This document shows positions 56,205 through 64,000 of a DNA stretch of 64,000 bases, one piece after another. Origin of the DNA: Kitasatospora xanthocidica (GTDB lineage Bacteria; Actinomycetota; Actinomycetes; Streptomycetales; Streptomycetaceae). The notes under the pieces were generated by a model. The model was not told the DNA's origin. It made no database searches and worked only from the letters and a program-made list of their open reading frames with translations. Position numbers and translations under genes: made by a program. Location of the stretch: assembly GCF_014656195.1 (NCBI RefSeq), contig NZ_BNBY01000007.1:234517-298516 (forward strand), given 5' to 3'. Within the stretch, counting starts at the first letter, position 1. Every line of letters begins with the position of its first letter.

Positions 56205-57017
56205 GTGGGGGGATTCTTCGCGGCCGCGCTGGCCTTCCCGACCGCGCTGTTCAGCTTCGCGCTGGTGGTGGTCGTCGGGTACTGGCTGTTGATGCTGCTC
56301 GGCGGACTGGGGTTCGACGCCCTGCACGGGGGGCACGGCGTCGGACGTCACCTGGACGCCGGGCACATCGGCCACGTCGGCCATGCCGGGCACGTCGGGC
56401 AGGTGGGTCACGTCGGGCACGGTGCCGGGGGGCACGGTGTCGGGGGGCACGTGGCCCACGGGGCGCCCGGCGGGCACGGCACCGACGGCCACGGCGCGGG
56501 CGGCAACGCCGGCGGGGGGCACGGGGGCAACGGCTCCCACACCGGGGCCGGCCACCACGGTGGCGTGCCGGACGCGCTGGGCCTGGGCGGGGTGCCCGTG
56601 ACCGTGGCGGTGTCGCTGCTGGTCGCGATCGCCTGGTTCGTCAGTCTGGCGGGCACCGTGCTCACCTCGGGGGCGCCGGCGCGCGGCGGCGTGTTCGCCG
56701 TGGCGCTGGTCGCCGCCTGGGCGGGCACCCGGGTGCTGGTCAAGCCGCTGCGGCGGCTGTTCCCGGAGGACCGGCCGATCACCCGGGGGGACTTCGTCGG
56801 CCGGGTCTGCGTGATCCGGACCGGCCGGGTGACGGCCGACTTCGGGCAGGCCGAGGTCACCGCCGAGGACGGCTCCACCGCGACCGTCCAGGTCCGCACC
56901 CCCACGCCCGAGCCCGAGCTGAAGGCCGGGCGGACCGCTCTGATCTACGACTACGACGCCGACGGCGAGCACTTCCTGGTGGCGCCGTTCGATCCGTCAC
57001 CGCCGGGTCTCACCTGA
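56205..57017 (+). CDS. NfeD/YqiJ-like membrane protein with His/Gly-rich loop
   Basis: About 270 residues from GTG 56205, chosen because GGGGGAG precedes it at a normal distance; in-frame GTGs at 56172 and 56196 are alternatives. TM1 is FPTALFSFALVVVVGYWLLM. A loop of about 80 residues (about 40-120) follows, made almost wholly of Gly and His with 18 His. Two more helices come next, and then a C-terminal OB-fold (FVGRVCVIRTGRVTADFGQA, ALIYDYDADGEHFLVAPF) as in YqiJ/YuaF partners of flotillins. The next gene is a flotillin, confirming the pairing. The His-rich loop is unusual and may bind metal. Confidence 0.8.
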   Translation: MGGFFAAALAFPTALFSFALVVVVGYWLLMLLGGLGFDALHGGHGVGRHLDAGHIGHVGHAGHVGQVGHVGHGAGGHGVGGHVAHGAPGGHGTDGHGAGGNAGGGHGGNGSHTGAGHHGGVPDALGLGGVPVTVAVSLLVAIAWFVSLAGTVLTSGAPARGGVFAVALVAAWAGTRVLVKPLRRLFPEDRPITRGDFVGRVCVIRTGRVTADFGQAEVTAEDGSTATVQVRTPTPEPELKAGRTALIYDYDADGEHFLVAPFDPSPPGLT

Positions 57018-57105
57018 ACATCGCCTGACGCACAGTCACTTCAGCGTCACCTCGCTCCACTTCCGCTCGCTTCCTCTTCGCACCATCTCGTCAAAGGACT
57101 CCGTG

Positions 57106-59166
57106 ATGGACACCATCGCCGTGGGTTTCGGCGTACTCGTCGCCGTCGTGCTGCTCATCGTGCTCGCCGTGCTGCTGTTCGTGGGCCGCCTGTTCCAGAA
57201 GGTCGAGCAGGGCAAGGCCCTGATCGTCTCCCGGACGAAGAAGGTGGACGTCACCTTCACCGGCGCGATCGTCCTGCCGATCCTGCACAAGGCCGAGCTG
57301 ATGGACATCACCGCCAAGACGGTGGAGATCCACCGGGCCGGCCGGGACGGTCTGATCTGCCGCGACAACATCCGGGCGGACATCCGGATCTCCTTCTTCG
57401 TCCGGGTGAACAAGACCGTCGAGGACGTCGTCAAGGTCGCGCAGTCGATCGGCACCGTCCGGGCCAGCGACCCGCAGGCGATCCAGGACTTCTTCGCCGC
57501 GAAGTTCGCCGAGGCGCTCAAGACCGTCGGCAAGCAGCTGGACTTCACCGACCTGTACACCCACCGGCACGAGTTCCGGGACCAGATCATCGCGGTCATC
57601 GGCACCGACCTCAACGGCTACACGCTGGAGGACGCTGCCATCGACCACCTGGAACAGACCCCGATGAGCCAGCTGGACGGCGACAACATCCTGGACGCCC
57701 AGGGCATCCGCAAGATCACCGAGCTGACCGCGATCGAGCACGTGCGCACCAACGAGTACCAGCGCACCGAGGAGAAGGAGATCACCCGGCAGAACGTCGA
57801 CGCCCGGGAGACCGTCCTGGAGCTCGAACGCCGCCAGGCCGACGCCGAGATCCGCCAGCGCCGCGAGATCGAGACCCTGCGGGCCAAGGAGGACGCGGTG
57901 ATCGCCCGGGTCCAGGAGGAGGAGCGGCTCAACGCGCAGACCGCCTTCCTGCGCACCGAGGAGCTGCTCGGGGTGCAGCGCGAGAACCAGGCCCGCGAGG
58001 TCGCGGTGGCGCAGAAGAACCGCGAGCGGGTGATCGCGGTGGAGAACGAGCGGATCGAGAAGGACCGCCTGCTGGAGGTCGTCGGCCGCGAGCGGGAGAC
58101 CGAACTCGCCACGATCGCCAAGACCAAGGAGGTCGAGTCCGCCAAGCGGGACGTCGCCGACGTGGTCCGCGAGCGGGTCGCGGTGGACCGGACCGTCGCC
58201 GAGCAGGAGGAGGCCGTCAAGACGCTGCGGGCCACCGAGGAGGCCGAGCGCGTCCGCAAGGCCGTCGTCATCCAGGCCGAGGCGGAGGCGCAGGAGAAGC
58301 TCGTCAAGGACATCAAGGCCGCCGAGGCCGCCGAGCAGGCCGCCACCCACAAGGCCCGCGAGGCGCTGGTGCTGGCCGAGGCCCGCCAGCGCGCCGCCGA
58401 GCTGGACGCCGCCGCCAAGATCCGGATGGCCGAGGGCGTCCGGGCGGAGGCCGCCGCCGAGGGCCTGGCCCGCGTCCAGGTGCGCGAGCAGGAGGCCGCG
58501 GCGGTCGAGAAGGTCGGCCTCGCCGAGGCCGTGGTGCAGACCGAGAAGGCCAAGGCCGCCGCGCTGGAGGTCGGCGCCAAGCTGAAGGCCGAGGCCGAGG
58601 GCCTGACCGAGAAGGCCGCGGCGATGGCCAAGCTGGACGAGGCCTCGCGCGGGCACGAGGAGTACCGGCTGCGGCTGGCCGCCGAGAAGGACGTCCGGCT
58701 GGCCGGGCTGGAGACGCAGCGGCAGATCGCCGAGGCGCAGGCCGCGCTGGTCGCGACCGGGCTGGAGAAGGCCAAGATCGACATCGTCGGCGGGGACTCG
58801 GTGTTCTTCGACCGGCTGGTGCAGTCGGTGACCGCCGGCAAGAGCGTGGACGCCTTCGTCGGCCACTCGCAGACCGCGCAGGCCCTGGCCGGGCCCTGGC
58901 TGGACGGCCGGGCCAGCTTCACCGAGGACCTCACCCGGGTGCTCTCCTCGGTCTCCACCGCGGACGTGCAGAACCTGACGGTGTCCGCGCTGCTGATGAG
59001 GCTGATCGGCTCGGGGGCCGGCGAGCAGTCCGGGCAGCTGCGCCAACTGCTGGAGTCGGCGCGGAAGCTGGGCATCGCCGAGACGCCGATCGGGACGCTG
59101 GCCGGGGCCGGCGCGGGGGCCACTGCCGGCGCCACTGCCGGCTCCCCGGTGAACGGCTCGAAGTGA
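57106..59166 (+). CDS. Flotillin-like SPFH protein (YqiK/YuaG type)
   Basis: 686 residues. ATG 57106 has AAAGGA seven bases upstream. An N-terminal membrane segment (GVLVAVVLLIVLAVLLFVGR) anchors the protein. An SPFH domain spans about 30-220 (KVEQGKALIVSRTKKVDVTF; GLICRDNIRADIRISFFVRV). A very long Glu/Ala/Arg/Lys-rich coiled coil of about 350 residues and a flotillin C-terminal domain follow. Flotillins form ring-like scaffolds that order membrane microdomains. 46 bp before the ATPase gene, and 88 bp after the NfeD-like gene, suggest one operon. Confidence 0.92.
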   Translation: MDTIAVGFGVLVAVVLLIVLAVLLFVGRLFQKVEQGKALIVSRTKKVDVTFTGAIVLPILHKAELMDITAKTVEIHRAGRDGLICRDNIRADIRISFFVRVNKTVEDVVKVAQSIGTVRASDPQAIQDFFAAKFAEALKTVGKQLDFTDLYTHRHEFRDQIIAVIGTDLNGYTLEDAAIDHLEQTPMSQLDGDNILDAQGIRKITELTAIEHVRTNEYQRTEEKEITRQNVDARETVLELERRQADAEIRQRREIETLRAKEDAVIARVQEEERLNAQTAFLRTEELLGVQRENQAREVAVAQKNRERVIAVENERIEKDRLLEVVGRERETELATIAKTKEVESAKRDVADVVRERVAVDRTVAEQEEAVKTLRATEEAERVRKAVVIQAEAEAQEKLVKDIKAAEAAEQAATHKAREALVLAEARQRAAELDAAAKIRMAEGVRAEAAAEGLARVQVREQEAAAVEKVGLAEAVVQTEKAKAAALEVGAKLKAEAEGLTEKAAAMAKLDEASRGHEEYRLRLAAEKDVRLAGLETQRQIAEAQAALVATGLEKAKIDIVGGDSVFFDRLVQSVTAGKSVDAFVGHSQTAQALAGPWLDGRASFTEDLTRVLSSVSTADVQNLTVSALLMRLIGSGAGEQSGQLRQLLESARKLGIAETPIGTLAGAGAGATAGATAGSPVNGSK

Positions 59167-59212
59167 CGTACGGCTCCAGGCAACGATCCACCGAGTACCC
59201 GAGGAACTGACC

Positions 59213-62200
59213 GTGGACGCCCTCGACGACCGGCTCGACGCCGGCACCTACGAGGTCCTGCGCGACCGGCTCGCCCGGTCCGCCGCCGAACTCGCCGACC
59301 GCGCACAGGCGTTGAACGCCCGCCGGGTCGAGGAGTTCGGCGGCGGGGAGCTGCGGCTCACCGGCACCGGGCGGCTCACCACCGCCCGGGCCTGCCTCCC
59401 GCAGGACCTCACCGCGGCCGGCGGACTGCTGCTGCTCGGCACCCGCCCCACCGAACTCACCGACGGCGCCGAGGACTTCACCGACGTCCTCGGCCTGCAC
59501 CGGCCCGACCTCTCCCCCGCCCCCGCCGAGGGCACCCTGCTGGACGACCCCCGGCTGCGCCAGGACCTCGCCGACCTGCGGCGCTACTTCCGCGACGCCC
59601 GCCTGACCCGGCTGCGCCCGGCGGACGGCCGGCTGCTCGCCGTCTTCCGCACCGGCCCGGCCGCCACCGACGTCCGGGTGCTGCGCTGGCGCCTCGACGA
59701 CGGCGCCGACGACGCCCGGCCCGCCTACCTGGACGGGCGCGGCGAACGCGACCACACCCCCGCCGACGGGCAGCAGCTCGCCTGGACCGCCCTCACCCGG
59801 GACGACCAGCTGCCCGCCGGCCCCGGCCGCCCGCCCCGCGCCGACCTGGCCGGCGAGCTCCACCTCGGCGTCGACGGCGGCCGGTTGACCCTCACCGCCC
59901 CGGACGGCACCGAGCTGCACCGCGAACCGCTGACCGAGGCCCTGCAGACCCTCGCCGACGCGCAGATCGCCCACGCCCGGCTAGGCACCCTGCTGCTGGT
60001 GCGGGTGCGCCCGTACCAGGAGGAGACCGTCCGGCACCTGGTGGTGCACCTGCCCACCGGCACGGTCACCCGGATCGACGCCCTCGGCCAGGCCTGCCTG
60101 CGGCTGCCCGCCGACCAGGGCGTGGCCTTCCCCGGCGGCTGCCATCTGGTGGACGGCACCGTGCGCACCTTCGACCAGCCGGTGGACGGCCTGGTGTACG
60201 AGCGCACCGTCCTCTCGCCCAACGGCGAGGACGTGCTGTACGAGTTCCGCTCCCCCGCCGACGGCCGCGCCCTGCTGCAGCCGTACAACAGCGTCCGCCA
60301 GGAGGCCGCCGCTCCGCTGCCCTGCCAGGGCTACGCGCTGCTCGCCGACGGCACCCTCGTCGCGCTGCGCCCGGCCGAGGACGGACCGACCCGGCTGCAC
60401 CCCGTCCAGCTCTGGCAGACCCCGTTCACCAGCGAGCGCTTCGCCGCCGAACAGCCGCCCGGCACCGGCCCGTTGGCCCGGATCGGGAACGCCGACCTGG
60501 TCCGCGGCCTGGCCGACTGCCTCGCCCTCGCCCGACTGGCCGCGGCCGGCTCCGACACCCTGGCCGGCCACCGGGCCGTCCTCACCGCCTGCACCCGCAC
60601 CGCCGACCGCCACCACTGGCTCGGCCAGAGCGGCCTCGGCGACCTCGCCGCGCCGCTCGCCGAGATCCGCGACACCGCCCGGCGGGTGATCGCCGAGTAC
60701 GAGGCGGTCGCCCAGCTCACCGCCCACGCCGCCCGGCAGACCGAGGAGACGGCCGAGCACGTCGAGGGCCTGCTGCGCACCGCCCGCGGCGAGACCCTGG
60801 CCGACGCCGCCGAGTGGGTCGACCGGCTCGCCGGGCTGCGCCGCGCCCAGGGCCGGGTCGAGGCGCTGCGCGACCTGCCGCGCGCCGAACCCGAGCGGAT
60901 CGACGCGCTCGCCGCCCACCTCGCCGAAGGCCTGGCCGAGGCCGCCGACCGGGCCGTCGGCCAGCTAGCCGAACCCGCGGCCTTCGAACCGCACCGGGAG
61001 CGCGCCGCCGAACTGGCCGAGCGGTGCGCCGCCATCGCGACCGCCGCCGAGGCCGAGCCGCTGAGCGAGCGGATCACCGGGCAGAGCGAGGCGCTGCAGA
61101 CCGTCTCCGAGCTGGTCGGCACCCTCGACCTGGCCGACGCCACCACCCGCACCGCCATCCTGGACCGGCTCGCCGACGTCCTCGGACTGCTCAACCGGGC
61201 CCGGGCCGCGCTCACCGTGCGCCGCCGGGAGCTGCGCACCCGCGAGGCCGCCGCCGAGTTCGCCGCCGAGACCGCCCTGCTCGGCCAGGCCACCACCGCC
61301 GCGCTCGCCGCCGCCGACACCCCCGAGGCCTGCGACGACCAGCTCGGCCGGCTCCTGCTGCGGATCGAACAGCTGGAGACCCGCTTCGCCGACGCCGACC
61401 CGGCCCTCGGCGAGCGGCTCGCCGACCGGCGCACCGAGATCCACGACGCGCTCACCGCCCGCCGCCAGCACCTGCTGGAGGAACGGGCCCGGCGCGCCGA
61501 CCGGCTCGCCGCCTCCGCCGACCGGGTCCTCGACACCCTGCACCGGCGGCTGTCCGCCCTGGACACCGCGGCCGAGATCGACGCCGCCCTCGCCGCCGAC
61601 CCGACGGCCGTCAAACTGCGCGACCTGGCCGCCCAGTTGACCGCCCTCGGCGACCGGGTCCGGGCCGAGGAGCTGACCGGACGGCTGCGCGCCGCCCGCG
61701 GCCGCGCCCACCGCGCCCTGCGCGACCGCGCCGAACTCGCCGGCGACGGCCCCGGCACCCTGCGGCTGGGCCGGCACCTGTTCGCCGTCACCACCCAGCG
61801 GCCCGAACTCGCCCTCGTGCCCTGGCGCGGACGCCCCGCCTTCACCCTCACCGGCACCGACTACCGCTCCCCCGTCACCGACCCGGCCTTCGCCGCCACC
61901 GAGCGCTACTGGGACCGCCCGCTGCCCTCGGAGACCCCGCAGCTCTACCGCGCCGAGTACCTCGCCGCGAGCCTCCTGCTGGCGGGCGGGGCGGGGTCGT
62001 CCGGTGTGGACTTCCCTGGCCTCGGCGCAGACTTCCCCGTGCCCGGTACGGACCCGGCGGACCTGCTGGAGTACGTCCGGCGGGCCGCCGAGCAGCGCCC
62101 GGACGAGGGCTACCAGCGCGGCGTGCACGACCACGACGCGGCGCTGCTGCTCCGCGCCCTGATCGAACTCGACGCCGAGGCAGGCCTGTTGCGACACCCG

Positions 62201-63985
62201 GCGGCCGCCCGGGCGGCCGCCCAGCTGTACTGGGCGCACGGCGCCGACGAGCGCCTGCGGCTGATCTGGCACACCCGGGCCCGCTCGCTCGGCCTCGCCC
62301 GGCAGGCCTTCGGCGAGGTTCCGGCGCTGGACGCGCTCGCCGCCGAACTCTCCGCCGCCGTCGCCGAGTTCCTCCCCTCCGGCACCGGCGCGGCGCTCGC
62401 GGAGCAGTCCGGACCGTACCTGGTCGCCGAACTCGCCTCCGGGGAGCCGGCGTTCGCCTACTCCGCGAGCGCCGCGGCGGTGCTCGACAAGTTCCGCGCC
62501 ACCCCCGAGTCGGCCGGCCTCACCGAGGCGCTGGCCGCACTCCCCGACGAACCCGCACTGCTGCCCGTACGGCACCAACTCGCCGCCGCCTGGCTGGCGG
62601 CAGGCTCCGCCGGCGCCGACCCGGCCGACCTCGCCGAGGCCGCCGCCGTGCTGCTCTGCCCGTCGCTGCCGCGCCGGCCCGTCGACGGCGCGGTGGCCAC
62701 CCGGCTGACCGGGCTGCTCGGCGACCACCCGCGCGTGACCGGCGGCACGCTCGACCTGCGCATCGACGAACTGCTCGCCCGGGTAAGGGAGTTCGAGGAG
62801 GTCGAGGCGCCCGGCTACCGGGCCTACCAGAAGCTGCGCGGCGAGCTGCTGGCCGCCGAGCACGCCCGGCTGCGGCTCGACCAGTACCGGCCCGCCCCGC
62901 TCAACGGCTTCGTCCGCAACCGGCTGATCGACCAGGTGTACCTGCCGCTGATCGGCGACAACCTCGCCAAGCAGCTCGGCACCGCCGCGTCCGGCGGCCC
63001 CGTCGACCGCAGCGGCATGCTGCTCCTGGTCTCCCCGCCGGGCTACGGCAAGACCACCCTGGTCGAGTACCTCGCCGAGCGGCTCGGCCTGCTGCTGGTC
63101 TCCGTCAGCGGCCCGGCGCTCGGCCACCGGGTCACCTCGCTGGACCCGGCTGAGGCCCCCGACGCCACCTCCCGCCGCGAGGTCGAGAAGCTCAACTTCG
63201 CCCTCCACGCGGCTGACAACGTGCTGCTCTACCTGGACGACGTCCAGCACACCTCGCCCGAGTTCCTGCAGCGCTTCATCCCGCTCTGCGACGCCCAGCG
63301 CCGGATCGACGGCGTCTGGGACGGCGAGGCCCGCGAGTGGGACCTGCGCGGCAAGCGCTTCGCCGTGGTGATGGCCGCCAACCCGTACACCGAGTCCGGT
63401 CGGCTCTTCCGGCTGCCCGACATGCTCGCCAACCGCGCCGACGTGTGGAACCTGGGCGACGCCGTCGCCGGGCGCGAGGACCTCTTCGCGCTCAGCTTCG
63501 TCGAGAACGCGCTGCCTGCCAACGCCCACCTGGCCCCGCTCGCCACCGCCGAACGCGGCGACCTGGAGACCCTGCTCGCCCGGGCGGCGGGCACCCCCGG
63601 CGGCACGCTGGCCGGCGCCTGGCCCGCCGCCGAGGTGGAGCGGATGACCGCCGTCCTGTCCGGCCTGCTGCACCTGCGCGCCACCGTCCTGGCCGTCAAC
63701 CGCGCCTACCTCGACTCCGCGGCCCAGGACGACCGCACCCGCACCGAGCCCCCGTTCCTGCTCCAGGGCTCGTACCGCAACATGGCCAAACTCGCCCAGC
63801 GCCTCGACCCCGCGCTCACCCGGCCCGAGCTCGACGCCCTGCTCGCCGACCACTACCGCGCCGAGGCCCAGCCGCTCGGCGCCGACGCGGAGGCCCAGCT
63901 GCTGAAGCTGGCGGAGCTGCGGGGCGCCCTGACACCGGCGCAGGCGCGGCGGTGGGAGGAGCTGAAGCGGGTCTGGCGGGGGTGA
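59213..63985 (+). CDS. DUF3686-type large AAA+ ATPase ('DNA repair ATPase' family)
   Basis: 1590 residues, GTG 59213 with GAGGAA upstream. The N-terminal part (about 30-400) has repeated beta-rich units (DGRLLAVFRTGPAATDVRVL; LLLVRVRPYQEETVRHLVVH). A long helical section of charged coiled coil spans about 440-860. The C-terminal AAA+ domain shows Walker A SPPGYGKTT (Lys1280), GPALGHRVTSLDPAEAPDAT, Walker B LLYLDDVQHTSPEFL and MAANPYTESGRLFRLPDMLA. This matches the DUF3686 family seen next to flotillin genes. The DNA-repair label is weakly supported; membrane-linked remodelling is as likely. The gene is complete and ends 15 bp before the window edge, so the operon may continue. Confidence 0.85.
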   Translation: MDALDDRLDAGTYEVLRDRLARSAAELADRAQALNARRVEEFGGGELRLTGTGRLTTARACLPQDLTAAGGLLLLGTRPTELTDGAEDFTDVLGLHRPDLSPAPAEGTLLDDPRLRQDLADLRRYFRDARLTRLRPADGRLLAVFRTGPAATDVRVLRWRLDDGADDARPAYLDGRGERDHTPADGQQLAWTALTRDDQLPAGPGRPPRADLAGELHLGVDGGRLTLTAPDGTELHREPLTEALQTLADAQIAHARLGTLLLVRVRPYQEETVRHLVVHLPTGTVTRIDALGQACLRLPADQGVAFPGGCHLVDGTVRTFDQPVDGLVYERTVLSPNGEDVLYEFRSPADGRALLQPYNSVRQEAAAPLPCQGYALLADGTLVALRPAEDGPTRLHPVQLWQTPFTSERFAAEQPPGTGPLARIGNADLVRGLADCLALARLAAAGSDTLAGHRAVLTACTRTADRHHWLGQSGLGDLAAPLAEIRDTARRVIAEYEAVAQLTAHAARQTEETAEHVEGLLRTARGETLADAAEWVDRLAGLRRAQGRVEALRDLPRAEPERIDALAAHLAEGLAEAADRAVGQLAEPAAFEPHRERAAELAERCAAIATAAEAEPLSERITGQSEALQTVSELVGTLDLADATTRTAILDRLADVLGLLNRARAALTVRRRELRTREAAAEFAAETALLGQATTAALAAADTPEACDDQLGRLLLRIEQLETRFADADPALGERLADRRTEIHDALTARRQHLLEERARRADRLAASADRVLDTLHRRLSALDTAAEIDAALAADPTAVKLRDLAAQLTALGDRVRAEELTGRLRAARGRAHRALRDRAELAGDGPGTLRLGRHLFAVTTQRPELALVPWRGRPAFTLTGTDYRSPVTDPAFAATERYWDRPLPSETPQLYRAEYLAASLLLAGGAGSSGVDFPGLGADFPVPGTDPADLLEYVRRAAEQRPDEGYQRGVHDHDAALLLRALIELDAEAGLLRHPAAARAAAQLYWAHGADERLRLIWHTRARSLGLARQAFGEVPALDALAAELSAAVAEFLPSGTGAALAEQSGPYLVAELASGEPAFAYSASAAAVLDKFRATPESAGLTEALAALPDEPALLPVRHQLAAAWLAAGSAGADPADLAEAAAVLLCPSLPRRPVDGAVATRLTGLLGDHPRVTGGTLDLRIDELLARVREFEEVEAPGYRAYQKLRGELLAAEHARLRLDQYRPAPLNGFVRNRLIDQVYLPLIGDNLAKQLGTAASGGPVDRSGMLLLVSPPGYGKTTLVEYLAERLGLLLVSVSGPALGHRVTSLDPAEAPDATSRREVEKLNFALHAADNVLLYLDDVQHTSPEFLQRFIPLCDAQRRIDGVWDGEAREWDLRGKRFAVVMAANPYTESGRLFRLPDMLANRADVWNLGDAVAGREDLFALSFVENALPANAHLAPLATAERGDLETLLARAAGTPGGTLAGAWPAAEVERMTAVLSGLLHLRATVLAVNRAYLDSAAQDDRTRTEPPFLLQGSYRNMAKLAQRLDPALTRPELDALLADHYRAEAQPLGADAEAQLLKLAELRGALTPAQARRWEELKRVWRG

Positions 63986-64000
63986 GGCGGGCTGTGGTGT

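Overview
The window is chromosomal DNA from a high-GC actinomycete, most likely Streptomyces or the closely related Kitasatospora. Pointers are the strong G/C bias at third codon positions, many GTG starts behind GGAGG-type ribosome sites, the csnR-K-type chitosan operon, a Rok7B7-like regulator beside dxs, a PucR-type regulator, and giant secreted RHS proteins. No rRNA, tRNA, CRISPR array or complete insertion sequence was found.

Layout. 1-330: GC-rich tandem repeats and one copy of a dispersed repeat. 0.3-10.4 kb: housekeeping block with RNase D, the fadA-fadB beta-oxidation pair, a GT39-type membrane glycosyltransferase, dxs and a Rok7B7-like ROK regulator. 10.8-18.0 kb: membrane-anchored beta-propeller protein, aminopeptidase N, a small membrane protein and 4-alpha-glucanotransferase. 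18.2-30.6 kb: polymorphic-toxin island, in which a 2441-residue secreted RHS protein with a Hint pretoxin domain and a His-Me-finger nuclease tip is followed by a candidate immunity gene, and faces a 1453-residue secreted DNRLRE/FG-GAP/LamG/ricin-lectin protein transcribed the other way. 30.9-37.5 kb: a large secreted GH84-like protein, the second copy of the dispersed repeat, an HNH nuclease and an MscS channel. 37.5-45.9 kb: a TPR protein, an odd hairpin-rich intergenic region, then the complete csnR-E-F-G-H-K operon for glucosamine-oligosaccharide uptake and use. 46-52 kb: a lipoprotein, a secreted protein with an HEYSE motif, and a NarL-type two-component system divergent from an ABC exporter. 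52-56 kb: DUF4291 protein, tyrosine phosphatase with a palindromic operator, GntR/UTRA regulator and PucR-type regulator. 56.2-64 kb: a three-gene membrane-remodelling module made of an NfeD/YqiJ-like protein with a His/Gly-rich loop, a flotillin and a DUF3686-type AAA+ ATPase.

How genes work together. The csn operon forms a full import-to-phosphorylation route for chitosan fragments under a ROK repressor that probably binds the palindrome in front of it. The RHS toxin and immunity gene form a contact-competition unit whose variable tip is clearly lower in GC than the scaffold. The last three genes look like one operon linking a flotillin scaffold to a large ATPase. This is the least understood system here and the one I would follow first.
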